A stretch of 23,773 bases of DNA from Anaerolineaceae bacterium UBA5838 (GCA_002432795.1 DJGU01000053.1:1-23773); one strand, 5' to 3'. Shown: positions 15,049 to 23,550, counted from the stretch's first letter. A program made the numbers and translations. The notes: generated from the sequence alone by a model not told the origin.

Positions 15049-15076
15049 TGGACAAATCCGGAATTTATTGTAAAAT
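15049..15076 (+). promoter_or_regulatory. Sigma70-type promoter of rpsT
   Basis: TGGACA (15049-15054), a 16-base spacer and TAAAAT (15071-15076). The expected start near 15083 gives a leader of about 36 bases with a strong Shine-Dalgarno sequence. Confidence 0.7.
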
Positions 15077-15118
15077 AGTCTTTTGCAAGTATATAGGAAT
15101 TATTTTTGGAGGAAGAAG

Positions 15119-15385
15119 TTGGCAAATATTAAGTCTCAGATCAAACGAAATAAACAAAATCAGGCTGCGCGCCTGCGCAATCGCGTCTATCGCGGTTCAG
15201 CCCGCACTTTCCTGCGCAAAGCTCAATCCGCAATCCGCACTGAGGATGCTGATAAGGCTCAGGTTGAAGTGCTTAAAGCGATCCGCGCTCTGGATAAGGC
15301 TGCTGCCAAGGGCGTTATCCACAAGAACAATGCCGCGCGCCGCAAATCCCGTTTGATGGCTCGCTATAACGGCTTAGACAAGTAA
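15119..15385 (+). CDS. rpsT: 30S ribosomal protein S20
   Basis: This 88-aa basic protein of the small subunit binds 16S rRNA early in assembly. The N-terminus ANIKSQIKRNKQNQAARLRNR and the C-terminal KGVIHKNNAARRKSRLMARYN are typical. The start is TTG at 15119: GGAGGAAG (15108-15115) stands at the ideal distance and the protein then begins with the family's ANIKS. An in-frame TTG at 15083 would add an unrelated 12-residue leader. A UUG start is also known for E. coli rpsT, where inefficient initiation is linked to autoregulation; the same control here is inference. The gene has its own promoter and terminator. Confidence 0.96.
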   Translation: MANIKSQIKRNKQNQAARLRNRVYRGSARTFLRKAQSAIRTEDADKAQVEVLKAIRALDKAAAKGVIHKNNAARRKSRLMARYNGLDK

Positions 15386-15405
15386 GCTATTCTTACTCAC
15401 ACACC

Positions 15406-15443
15406 GAGGCTCCCTTTCCACAAGGTGGGGAACCTCTTTTTTT
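15406..15443 (+). terminator. Rho-independent terminator after rpsT
   Basis: GAGGCTCCC (15406-15414) pairs with GGGAACCTC (15428-15436) with one mismatch, followed by seven T (15437-15443), 20 bases after the rpsT stop. Confidence 0.85.
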
Positions 15444-15516
15444 GTTTAACGGGCAAACTTAGTACGCTTGAGACCTGCTCGAATTCTCAGCAAGCAGCCC
15501 AAGCTCCACTCCTCGA

Positions 15517-15525
15517 TGTTATAAT
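15517..15525 (+). promoter_or_regulatory. Extended -10 promoter element of argS
   Basis: TGTTATAAT is a perfect extended -10 element 20 bases before the argS ATG. No convincing -35 hexamer is seen, which is tolerated with an extended -10. The leader would be about 14 bases. Confidence 0.55.
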
Positions 15526-15545
15526 CGCCCCAGACTGAATGTGAG

Positions 15546-17303
15546 ATGCCTATGTTTGACGACGCTAAAAACCAATTAACTCAAATAATCGACAGTTTCT
15601 GCCAAACGCGGGGACTGCCCACTGGTAAAGTGGAGTTCCGCAACATTCCCTTCAGCGGGGAATGGGGGATTGCCGCACCACTTTTCCCACTGGCAGCAGC
15701 AGACTCGGACAAGTCCCTGCCTGTGCCACAAAAAGCCCAGGAATTTGCTGAAATTCTGAAGACTCAAGTAGAAGAGTTGCCAGGTTTTGCACGGATCGAA
15801 GCCGTCAGAGGATACCTGAACCTGTACTTTGAGCCCCACCAATATGCTGAAAGAGTTATCAGCACTGTTTTGGAGCAGGGCAGCGGGTTTGGCTCCCAGG
15901 ACCAGCAAGGTGAGCTGGTGATGGTGGAATACTCCAACCCAAACACGCATAAACCCCTGCATGTGGGGCACCTGCGGAATGTGATCCTGGGCGGTTCGGT
16001 CTGCAATATCCTGGAAGCAAGCGGCAAAAAGGTCATTCGTGCCAACTATATCGGCGATATTGGACTGCACGTGATCAAGTGGATGTGCAATTACGAGATG
16101 TACCACTCTGGCGAGCAGCCTGGCGTTGACAAGATGCGCTGGATGGCGGATCTTTATGCTGAGGCAGACAAGCGTTTTGTCAGTGAGCCTGAGTTCGAAG
16201 CTGCGGTAAGAGATTATTTTGGGCGCTGGGATGCCGGCGAGCAGCACCTCAAAGACCTTTGGAAGCAGACCCGGGACTGGTCGATGGAGGGTTTCGACCA
16301 GGTTTATGGGCTATTAGGCGAGCACTTTGACCGGATTTACTTTGAAAGCGAAGTTGAAGAACCCGGCAAAGCTTTGGTTGACCAACTGCTTAAAAGTGGA
16401 TTGGCTGAAGACGGGCGCCCTGAAAACCCGGTCATTATTGACCTGGATAAGAAGCTGGGCACTAAAGAGGAATACCGGGTGGTGGTCATTCTGCGCTCGG
16501 ATGGAACCTCTTTGTATGCCACCAAGGAAATCCCCCTGGCAATCATGAAGTTCCAGGAATACCACCTCGACCAGTCTATTTACGTGATTGACGTCCGTCA
16601 GTCGCTGCACATGAAACAAATGAGCAAGGTGATGGAGCTGATGGGTTACCCCTGGGCTGATCGCATGCGGCATCTTGCTTATGAGATCGTTAATTTGCCG
16701 GGGAATGTGACCATGTCCTCCCGGGATGGCACAGTTGTTCTTCTGGACGACCTGATCCGCGAAGCAACACAACGCGCCCTTGAGGTTGTGCGAGAGAAAA
16801 ACCCCACATTGGACGCTGACAGGATGCAGGAAGTGGCGGAAAAAGTCGCTCTGGGTGCTATCAAGTACCCGATGATCGCGCGGGAAAACACCAAGATCGT
16901 GACCTTTGATTGGGACAGCGCGCTCGATTTTAATGGACAGTCCGCTCCGTACATCCAATACGCGGTGGTGCGTGCCAACAGCATCCTGCGCCGGCTAAAT
17001 GAACCCGCGCCCAGAGGGGCAACTTTCAGCCACGAACTGCTGCCGGTGGAAGTCAACCTGATCGAAAAGATCTCGCAGCTTCCTGAGGTGGTCCAAAAAG
17101 CTGCTGTTGAGTTTAAGCCCTCATTGGTCGCTACCTACGCCTTTGAACTCGCGCAGGCATTCAATGATTTTTACACCCAATGTCCGGTCCTTTCTGCTGA
17201 AGGCGCAACCCGGCTTTCGCGCCTTGTGCTTGTACAGGCAGCTAAAATCAGCCTTGAAAATGGGTTATCTTTACTTGGAATTCAGTCACCACAAGTGATG
17301 TGA
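15546..17303 (+). CDS. argS: Arginyl-tRNA synthetase
   Basis: This 585-aa class I synthetase charges tRNA-Arg. An N-terminal Add-1-like domain (about 1-115) precedes the catalytic domain with the HIGH motif H139-V-G-H142. The KMSKS position reads TMSSRDG (M390-S-S-R-D-G), so the canonical lysine is absent. A lysine just upstream of HIGH (NTHKPLHVGH) is present, as in ArgRS enzymes that compensate this way. The C-terminal DALR anticodon-binding domain (ILRRLNEP, then FELAQAFNDFY) completes the family length. Two in-frame ATGs (15546 and 15552) are possible starts; neither has a strong Shine-Dalgarno sequence. The next gene follows after 38 bases without a terminator, so they are probably co-transcribed. 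Confidence 0.96.
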   Translation: MPMFDDAKNQLTQIIDSFCQTRGLPTGKVEFRNIPFSGEWGIAAPLFPLAAADSDKSLPVPQKAQEFAEILKTQVEELPGFARIEAVRGYLNLYFEPHQYAERVISTVLEQGSGFGSQDQQGELVMVEYSNPNTHKPLHVGHLRNVILGGSVCNILEASGKKVIRANYIGDIGLHVIKWMCNYEMYHSGEQPGVDKMRWMADLYAEADKRFVSEPEFEAAVRDYFGRWDAGEQHLKDLWKQTRDWSMEGFDQVYGLLGEHFDRIYFESEVEEPGKALVDQLLKSGLAEDGRPENPVIIDLDKKLGTKEEYRVVVILRSDGTSLYATKEIPLAIMKFQEYHLDQSIYVIDVRQSLHMKQMSKVMELMGYPWADRMRHLAYEIVNLPGNVTMSSRDGTVVLLDDLIREATQRALEVVREKNPTLDADRMQEVAEKVALGAIKYPMIARENTKIVTFDWDSALDFNGQSAPYIQYAVVRANSILRRLNEPAPRGATFSHELLPVEVNLIEKISQLPEVVQKAAVEFKPSLVATYAFELAQAFNDFYTQCPVLSAEGATRLSRLVLVQAAKISLENGLSLLGIQSPQVM

Positions 17304-17341
17304 TGTAGAATAATAACAATCAAAATTAAAAGGAGAAACAA

Positions 17342-18661
17342 ATGAGTCGAATTCGTACACTAATCATGGGGGCAGCAGGTCGGGATTTTCACAACTTTAA
17401 TACTTTCTATCGTGACAACGAGAAGTATGAAGTGGTTGCCTTCACCGCGACCCAGATCCCTAACATTGACGGGAGAAAATACCCCGCCGAGCTTGCTGGA
17501 AAACTGTATCCAGACGGCATCAAGATCTACCCTGAGTCAGAGCTGCCTGATCTGATCAAGCAGTTTGAAGTTGACGAAGTCGTTTTCGCTTACAGTGACG
17601 TTCCCTACGATTACGTGATGCACAAATCTGCCCTGGTCAACTCACTGGGAGCTGACTTCCGCCTGATGGGTACCAAAGAGACCCAGGTGAAATCCACAAA
17701 ACCTGTAGTTGCCATCTGCGCCGTTCGCACTGGCTGCGGCAAAAGCCAGACAACCCGCCGGGTTGCGGCAATCCTCCAGGAAATGGGTCTGAAAGTGGCA
17801 GCTATCCGCCACCCCATGCCTTACGGAGACCTGGTGAAACAGCGTGTGCAGCGCTTTGCGACCTATGCTGACCTCGATAAGCACGAGTGCACGATTGAGG
17901 AACGCGAAGAATACGAACCCCACCTCGACAATGGCGTAATCGTCTTTGCTGGAGTGGATTACGAAGCGATCCTGCGCGAAGCGGAAAAGGAAGTGGATGT
18001 GGTCCTGTGGGACGGCGGAAACAATGACTTTTCGTTTTACAAGCCCGACTTGCAGATTACCGTGGCAGACCCACTGCGCCCCGGGCATGAAATTGCCTAC
18101 TACCCCGGCGAAGTTAATGTGCGTTTGGCGGACGTGGTTGTGATCAACAAGGTCGACACCGCCAGTCCTGATGACATCATCAAAGTGCGCGAGAACGTCC
18201 ACAACATCAACCCTGACGCGATCATCATCGAAGGCGCCTCCCCGATTTATGTGGACGACCCCGAATCCATCCGCGGCAAGCGGGTGCTGGTGGTGGAAGA
18301 CGGCCCCACGCTGACGCACGGCGGCATGAAAATTGGTGCTGGTTGGGTGGCTGCACGCCGCTTTGGCGCGGCAGAGATTGTGGATCCACGACCATTTGCT
18401 GTCGGCGAGATCCTTGCCACCTATGAAAAATACCCCAACACCGGAAATATTTTGCCGGCAATGGGTTACGGCGATCAGCAGATCCGCGACCTTGAGAAAA
18501 CCATTGAAAATGCCGATGTGGACATGGTCATTATTGGCACGCCAATCGATCTGACCCGTGTGATGAAGATCAATCGCCCCAGCCAGCGCGTGCGCTATGA
18601 ACTTGAGGAAATTGGCAAACCGGACCTTGAGGATATCCTGAAGAAGAAGTTTGGCAAGTAG
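17342..18661 (+). CDS. COG2403-type P-loop GTPase, cyclic 2,3-diphosphoglycerate synthetase-like
   Basis: This 439-aa soluble protein has an N-terminal Rossmann-like part (MSRIRTLIMGAAGRDFHNFNT, about 1-120). A P-loop NTPase domain follows with Walker A VRTGCGKSQTTRR, D-rich VVLWDGGNNDFSF, and NKVD (G4-like). It ends with a Rossmann-like C-terminus (DMVIIGTPIDLTRVMKINRP). This arrangement matches the family of predicted GTPases named after the archaeal cyclic 2,3-diphosphoglycerate synthetase. In bacteria the reaction is not established, so the archaeal name should not be taken as function. AGGAG stands six bases before the ATG. It follows argS by 38 bases and ends in a strong terminator, so it may share the argS transcript. 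The link to arginine charging may be accidental. Confidence 0.8.
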   Translation: MSRIRTLIMGAAGRDFHNFNTFYRDNEKYEVVAFTATQIPNIDGRKYPAELAGKLYPDGIKIYPESELPDLIKQFEVDEVVFAYSDVPYDYVMHKSALVNSLGADFRLMGTKETQVKSTKPVVAICAVRTGCGKSQTTRRVAAILQEMGLKVAAIRHPMPYGDLVKQRVQRFATYADLDKHECTIEEREEYEPHLDNGVIVFAGVDYEAILREAEKEVDVVLWDGGNNDFSFYKPDLQITVADPLRPGHEIAYYPGEVNVRLADVVVINKVDTASPDDIIKVRENVHNINPDAIIIEGASPIYVDDPESIRGKRVLVVEDGPTLTHGGMKIGAGWVAARRFGAAEIVDPRPFAVGEILATYEKYPNTGNILPAMGYGDQQIRDLEKTIENADVDMVIIGTPIDLTRVMKINRPSQRVRYELEEIGKPDLEDILKKKFGK

Positions 18662-18676
18662 TTTTGAGTGAGACAG

Positions 18677-18710
18677 ACAACCGGTCAAGTAGTTGACCGG
18701 TTGTTTTTTT
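18677..18710 (+). terminator. Rho-independent terminator after the COG2403 GTPase gene
   Basis: ACAACCGGTCAA (18677-18688), loop GTAG, and TTGACCGGTTGT (18693-18704) form a perfect 12-bp stem, running into seven T (18704-18710). Confidence 0.93.
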
Positions 18711-18803
18711 ATCGAGGTTGAACGTGGATTGGGGCAGTCTCCTCTCTGCGAAGCAATTTGAGATTATGATAAACTCACTCTAATTCAAATCGAAAGAGTA
18801 ACT

Positions 18804-20063
18804 ATGTTTATTGATTCTGTTCAAATTAAAGTCGCGTCTGGCAAAGGCGGGGATGGTATTGTGCACATGCACCGCGAAAAATACCGTCCGCGTGGCGGTC
18901 CTGATGGTGGGGATGGGGGCAAAGGTGGGGATGTAATCTTTGAGGTGATCCCGACCCTGAACACCCTGAGTCATTTTCACCAAAACGAGCATTTTTTTGC
19001 TGATCCGGGCAAGAATGGCGGTCCCTCAAACCGCAGTGGTCGCTCTGCAAAGGACCTGATTGTACGTGTTCCACCGGGTACGGTGATTTATGATGACGAT
19101 AAGGCTGAGTTGATCGGAGATCTCGTTTCGCCTGGGCAGCGGCTGATCGTTGCCAAGGGAGGGCGAGGAGGCAGGGGCAATCAACATTTCGCGACCAGCC
19201 GCAACCAGATGCCGCTCACGGCAGAAAAGGGCGAACCCGGCGAAGAATTCAACCTCAGGCTTGAATTGAAGCTGATCGCGGATGTTGGGCTGGTTGGGTT
19301 GCCTAATGCCGGAAAATCGTCCATTTTAGCCGCAACAACGAACTCCAGACCCAAGGTGGCAGATTATCCCTTCACAACTCTGGAGCCAAACCTGGGGGTG
19401 GTACAGCTTGACCTGGACAGCAGCTTCGTGATGGCGGACATTCCGGGTTTGATAGAGGGGGCTTCCATGGGAGTCGGTTTGGGTTTTGACTTCCTGCGGC
19501 ATATTCAACGCACACGTCTGTTGGTGCATGTATTGGATGGCCTCTCTGAGGATCTGCTGGAAGACTACCATACCATCAATGCTGAGCTCGAACTCTTCGA
19601 TGATCTGCTCGGAGAACGTCCTCAGATCGTTGTTCTCAACAAGATGGATTTACCGGATGTAGCTGAAAAATTCGAATCCCTGCGCGTGCAATTTAAAAGC
19701 CTGGGAGTCGAACTGATGCCCATCTCAGCCGTCAGCCAGTACAATCTGAGGGAACTGATGTGGAAGGTTTTCCAGACTCTGGCTGAGCTTCCTGAAGAGG
19801 AAAAGAAAACCGAAATGCCGGTTTACCGCGCCGAGGTTGACCCGAATGCCTTTGAAATCGAGAAAACTGAAGATGGTTATGTCGTCTCCGGGGCACGCAT
19901 TGAGAAAGCCGCCGCGATGACCTACTTCGACCAACCAGGTTCGGTCAGGCGCTTCCAGAAGTTGATGGCCGGTCTTGGTGTTGAAAAGGCTTTACGCGCT
20001 GCGGGAATCCAGGAAGGCGACAACGTCATCATCAGCGATTATGAATTGGAGTGGCAGGATTAG
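18804..20063 (+). CDS. obgE: GTPase Obg/CgtA
   Basis: This 419-aa ribosome-associated GTPase acts in 50S assembly and stress control. The Gly-rich Obg fold is at about 1-158 (KVASGKGGDGIVHMHREKY and GGPDGGDGGKGGDV). The G domain has G1 GLPNAGKSS (near 164-172), switch region DYPFTTLEPNLG, G3 DIPGLIEGA, G4 NKMD (about 279-282) and a G5-like ISAV. The C-terminal OCT domain (about 340-415: FEIEKTEDGYVVSGARIEK, then GDNVIISDYELEW) is present, as in many Gram-positive-type and Chloroflexota Obg proteins. The ATG is preceded by a weak AAAGAG. It stands alone between two hairpins. rplU and rpmA, frequent neighbours of obg, are absent here. Confidence 0.96.
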   Translation: MFIDSVQIKVASGKGGDGIVHMHREKYRPRGGPDGGDGGKGGDVIFEVIPTLNTLSHFHQNEHFFADPGKNGGPSNRSGRSAKDLIVRVPPGTVIYDDDKAELIGDLVSPGQRLIVAKGGRGGRGNQHFATSRNQMPLTAEKGEPGEEFNLRLELKLIADVGLVGLPNAGKSSILAATTNSRPKVADYPFTTLEPNLGVVQLDLDSSFVMADIPGLIEGASMGVGLGFDFLRHIQRTRLLVHVLDGLSEDLLEDYHTINAELELFDDLLGERPQIVVLNKMDLPDVAEKFESLRVQFKSLGVELMPISAVSQYNLRELMWKVFQTLAELPEEEKKTEMPVYRAEVDPNAFEIEKTEDGYVVSGARIEKAAAMTYFDQPGSVRRFQKLMAGLGVEKALRAAGIQEGDNVIISDYELEWQD

Positions 20064-20076
20064 CCTGAACTTAAAT

Positions 20077-20115
20077 GCGCACGACTTGGGTGAGGGGGGC
20101 ACCCAAGCCGTGCGC
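20077..20115. terminator. Hairpin between convergent obgE and nrdJ, probable bidirectional terminator
   Basis: 20077-20092 and 20100-20115 form a 16-bp stem with one mismatch around the loop AGGGGGG, very GC-rich. Both flanks are AT-rich but without a long T run on either strand. Its place between convergent genes favours termination in both directions. The remaining ~95 bases to nrdJ show no feature. Confidence 0.6.
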
Positions 20116-20212
20116 TTATTGATTATCACACCGTTATCCCTAAATGTCAATGCAAATTGATGTAAATTTTTAACAAAACAGTAAAAAAATCTTCCGCCCC
20201 ACAAGCAACCAC

Positions 20213-22777
20213 TTAACATTCACTGTAGCCGCAGGTATAGCACTTACGACAGCCTTCTTCATTGATCATGGTCGCCTGACCGCATTCCGGGCATAACTCG
20301 CCGATTTTGTGGATGGGAGAATCAATGCCGGGCATGGGAATTTGCTCAATCGGTTTTTCAAGCGCTTCTTCTTTCTCCCAGTGTTGTTGGAAGAGGTATT
20401 CATCCAGCGCTTTCGCAATTCCATCCGGCAGCGAGCGCACGCGGTTAGGTCCAAAACCAAGCGATCTGCCGCCGCCGATGCCAGCAAGCTGTTCCATGAC
20501 CAGTTTCAAACGTTCGCGTGGTTCTACAGGCGAAGCCAGGCGCAGGATGTAGGAGATCAGGCGACCCAGGGCTTCTGAATGCGCGGCAGTCTCAGAACCA
20601 GCTTTGGCAGTATTGATGAAAACCTCAAAAGGCTGTGAGCCGCCATTTTCATTGATGGTGACAAAAGCTTTTCCAAGGGGGGTCTCGATCGAGTAGGTGT
20701 AGCCATGGAGCGTGCGTGGCCGGGGCTTTTTGGTGTCCTTCCAGAACGAAAGTTGGGTTTCCTCTCCACCCTCGAAGAGCATCAGGCTCGGCAGAGACAT
20801 ATTCTCTTTCTTTTCCATGGTCGCCTTGGTTTCCAATACGACTTTGTCGCGGGAACCTGTGATGTAGACTGTGATGCCCTTACATCCCAGCTTCCAGGCG
20901 CTGATGAAAGCTTTACTGACATCTTCTTCAGTCGTACCCTCCGGGAAGTTGATGGTCTTGCTGAGGCTGTTATCCACGAAACGCTGCAGGGCAGCCTGAA
21001 TGTGGATATGTTCGTCGGCAGTGATGTCGGAAGAAACCACGAAGACATTGCGAATGTGCTGTGGAAGCTGTTCAATGTGCTGGCAACTGCCTTGTTCAAT
21101 GACCTTTTTGATGACCAAATCTTTAGTTTCTTCAGGTAAATTGGCAGCTTTGAGAGCGTTTTGGAAGAAGGGGCTGACATAGTTCAGCAGCAGATCCTCC
21201 CCGTTGTCGTCGACATGGCGCACATAGGCAAGCGCAAAAACAGGTTCACAACCATAACCTTCGCAGCCAGCCACCGTGCCGATGGTTCCCGTGGGGGCGA
21301 TGGTGGTCTGGGCAGCGTTACGGATGCCGTGGGTTTGGATGCCCTCAACGATCCGCTGCCAGTCTATTTCAGGCCGCTGCCAGTCGCGTTTGTAGGGGAA
21401 GAGTGGCGTAGGGGCTTCCCATGAGAGGTTTTCGGGGTCATAAATGCTGCCTTTAATGGCAGGGAAAGCACCAAGCTCCTGTGCCATTTCGATTCCGGTC
21501 TCCATGGAAAAGTAGCGGATAAATTCCATCACCTGACCACAGAACTCCAATGATTCTTCCGAACCGTAGCGGACACCACAGTGATACATCAGATCCGCCA
21601 GACCCATAATTCCCAGACCGATGCGGCGGGCTTTGAGCGCGGCTTCTTTGAGCTCGGGTACGGCGGGTACGTAAGCATTCTTGTCCACGACGTGATCAAG
21701 GAAGCGTGTGGCGGTCTTCGTCATCTGGCGAAGTTTTTCCCAGTCCACAGTGCCGTTTTCCCCCAGCATCTGAGCTAAATTAATCGATCCAAGGCAGCAA
21801 TTTTCATAAGGACCAAGCCATTGTTCACCGCAGGGGTTGGTGGCTTCCAATTCGTAAAGGTGAGGCACCGGGTTGTATCGATTTGCAGCGTCCAGGAAAA
21901 GCGCACCCGGTTCGCCGTTGTGATGCGCCTGGGTGACGAAGAGGTTGAAGAGCTTGCGCGCTTTGATGGTTTTGAATACCTTGACAGGCACGCCAGCGCG
22001 TTCGGCTGCGTCGATTGTGCCGTGATATTTTTTGTAGGCTGGATGATGAACATCCGGGAAACGCAGCTCCCAATCACCATCATCCTCGACTGCCTGCATG
22101 AATTTATCGGTGATACCCAGTGAGATATTGAAATTGGTGATGGCCATTTCACTGGTTTTGCAACGAATGAAGGCTTCCACATCCGGGTGATCGACCCGCA
22201 GCACTCCCATGTTAGCGCCCCGACGTGTGCCGCCCTGGGCAATTTCACCAAAGGCGTCATCGTAGACTTTCAGAAAGCCAACCGGGCCCGTGGCCTCACC
22301 AGCGGAGGTATTGACAATTGAACCCTGAGGACGGAGGCGGGAGAAGTTGAAACCATTACCGCCGCCGGTTTGCTGGATCAGGGCAGCATTGCGCAGCGTA
22401 CTGAAAATGCCGTCTGGCGCACGTCCCATGTCATCCGAAATGGGCAACACGAAGCAAGCTGCCAGCTGCCCCAAGGGCGTGCCAGCACCAGTGAAGGTCG
22501 GCGAGTTGGGAAAAAAGGATTTTGAAACCATCATATGGTAGAAATCTTCAGCGAGAGCTTGCTGATTGTGCTCACGCTCAGGAACGTCCGCAACATGCCA
22601 GGCAACGCGCCAGAACAGTTCGTCGATGCTTTCAACGGGTTTACCGTCATTTCCACGGCGCAGGTATCGCTTGGCGAGCACCTGGCGTGAGTTTTCGGTC
22701 AACTCGATCTTAGGTAGACCTTCCGGAAGGGGGGGTGTTTGGAATAATCCCGAATGATTATCTGTCGGTTCTGGCAT
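20213..22777 (-). CDS. nrdJ: Adenosylcobalamin-dependent (class II) ribonucleoside-diphosphate reductase
   Basis: This 854-aa enzyme reduces ribonucleotides with a thiyl radical generated from adenosylcobalamin. Evidence includes FPNSPTFTGAGTPLGQLAACFVLP with redox C108, TGGGNGFNFSRLRPQGS, and the active-site N314-P-C316-G-E318 with the radical Cys and acid-base Asn/Glu. It also includes TIAPTGTIGTVAGCEGYGCEP. The C-terminal Cys-rich tail (CPECG...CRKCYTCGYSEC) is typical of NrdJ and serves in re-reduction and/or metal binding. The ATG at 22777 has AGAGGA upstream at a normal distance; the frame stays open to 22876, but that would overlap nrdR. It is oxygen-independent, which fits an anaerobe or facultative anaerobe. 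It follows nrdR by 16 bases in one operon. I see no cobalamin riboswitch. Confidence 0.95.
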   Translation of the reverse strand: MPEPTDNHSGLFQTPPLPEGLPKIELTENSRQVLAKRYLRRGNDGKPVESIDELFWRVAWHVADVPEREHNQQALAEDFYHMMVSKSFFPNSPTFTGAGTPLGQLAACFVLPISDDMGRAPDGIFSTLRNAALIQQTGGGNGFNFSRLRPQGSIVNTSAGEATGPVGFLKVYDDAFGEIAQGGTRRGANMGVLRVDHPDVEAFIRCKTSEMAITNFNISLGITDKFMQAVEDDGDWELRFPDVHHPAYKKYHGTIDAAERAGVPVKVFKTIKARKLFNLFVTQAHHNGEPGALFLDAANRYNPVPHLYELEATNPCGEQWLGPYENCCLGSINLAQMLGENGTVDWEKLRQMTKTATRFLDHVVDKNAYVPAVPELKEAALKARRIGLGIMGLADLMYHCGVRYGSEESLEFCGQVMEFIRYFSMETGIEMAQELGAFPAIKGSIYDPENLSWEAPTPLFPYKRDWQRPEIDWQRIVEGIQTHGIRNAAQTTIAPTGTIGTVAGCEGYGCEPVFALAYVRHVDDNGEDLLLNYVSPFFQNALKAANLPEETKDLVIKKVIEQGSCQHIEQLPQHIRNVFVVSSDITADEHIHIQAALQRFVDNSLSKTINFPEGTTEEDVSKAFISAWKLGCKGITVYITGSRDKVVLETKATMEKKENMSLPSLMLFEGGEETQLSFWKDTKKPRPRTLHGYTYSIETPLGKAFVTINENGGSQPFEVFINTAKAGSETAAHSEALGRLISYILRLASPVEPRERLKLVMEQLAGIGGGRSLGFGPNRVRSLPDGIAKALDEYLFQQHWEKEEALEKPIEQIPMPGIDSPIHKIGELCPECGQATMINEEGCRKCYTCGYSEC

Positions 22778-22793
22778 AGTAGTCCTCTGTAAT

Positions 22794-23255
22794 TTATTTT
22801 TCTTCTTCAGACAGCAGGTGGTCGATTTCGTCCCGGATGGCATGGAGGTCATCCATGCGCAAATAAACTGAAGCATAGCGGATGTAAGCGATGTGGTCGA
22901 GTTTGAGAAGACCTTTGATAGCTAAATCTCCGATTACACGTGAATTTATTTCAGAACGACCTCGTTTTAACAACTCAGATTCGATCTCATTGACCAAATT
23001 ATCAAGAGCTGCAGCCGGAACAGGGCGCTTGGCACATGCCGTACGCAAGCCGGCAAGCAATTTCTCGCGGTCAAATTCCTCCCGTGTGCCGTCTCGTTTG
23101 ATCAGCAGGGGAGTGGTCATGATGGTACGTTCATAGGTGCTGAAACGTTGATGGCAGTTTTCACACTCACGGCGGCGGCGGATAACCCCATGGTTGACAT
23201 CCTTGGTGGTGTCCACAACGCGCGATTCAGTGTTTTGGCAATACGGGCACTTCAT
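22794..23255 (-). CDS. nrdR: Transcriptional repressor NrdR
   Basis: This 153-aa Zn-ribbon/ATP-cone repressor senses ATP/dATP and represses ribonucleotide reductase genes. The zinc ligands are C3, C6, C31 and C34 (KCPYCQ and RECENCHQRF). The DNA-binding arginine run is RRRRE (26-30). The ATP-cone spans about 50-135 (IKRDGTREEFDREKLLAGL). I chose the ATG at 23255: AGGAG stands six bases upstream and the protein then starts with the family's MKCPYC. A TTG directly before it at 23258 is less likely. It heads an operon with its expected target nrdJ, so NrdR probably controls its own gene too. Candidate operator boxes lie upstream. Confidence 0.96.
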   Translation of the reverse strand: MKCPYCQNTESRVVDTTKDVNHGVIRRRRECENCHQRFSTYERTIMTTPLLIKRDGTREEFDREKLLAGLRTACAKRPVPAAALDNLVNEIESELLKRGRSEINSRVIGDLAIKGLLKLDHIAYIRYASVYLRMDDLHAIRDEIDHLLSEEEK

Positions 23256-23276
23256 CAATAACTCCTAAAGTATAAA

Positions 23277-23323
23277 CCCCTAAATATGGGGGAAAATATA
23301 TTTTTCACCCCTACAGGTAGTAT
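23277..23323 (-). promoter_or_regulatory. Candidate pair of NrdR boxes
   Basis: On the minus strand, ATACTACCTGTAGGGG (23323-23308) and CCCCCATATTTAGGGG (23292-23277) each match the NrdR box ACACWATATATWGTGT at 10 of 16 positions, as counted by eye. They lie 31 bp apart, the three-turn spacing typical of NrdR box pairs. The upstream box covers the predicted start site. Confidence 0.5.
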
Positions 23324-23327
23324 AAGG

Positions 23328-23356
23328 ATTTTAGCACGGGCTCCTGGATAAGACAA
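23328..23356 (-). promoter_or_regulatory. Extended sigma70-type promoter of nrdR-nrdJ
   Basis: On the minus strand, TTGTCT (23356-23351), a 17-base spacer ending in TGC, and TAAAAT (23333-23328). The start near 23321 gives a leader of about 65 bases to the nrdR ATG. Confidence 0.65.
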
Positions 23357-23550
23357 GTAAAAACAGGTCAACAATCTTAAAACTTTTAGGATTTTAAGAG
23401 AAGGCCTTTCTTTGCGCGTAGATTCACCTTTTTACGAAGAGAGGATGAAATTCTTGGCTGATGTTAAATCCGATAGTGGGATTTACTTGTAAAATTTCTT
23501 GGTAAAGCAGCTAAGCTACACTCCCATTTTTTGTGTCTTTTTTAGTCCGG

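Noticed and set aside
17642..18688. Long minus-strand open frame opposite the COG2403 gene
   Set aside because: Coding on the plus strand is clear; the His/Val-rich antisense product is a codon-bias shadow.
22778..22793. Separate promoter or cobalamin riboswitch for nrdJ
   Set aside because: Only 16 bases separate nrdR and nrdJ, and no B12-box-like sequence is present.
23360..23400. Inverted repeat CTTAAAA...TTTTAAG
   Set aside because: Short and AT-only, likely by chance in this AT-rich stretch; no link to a gene.
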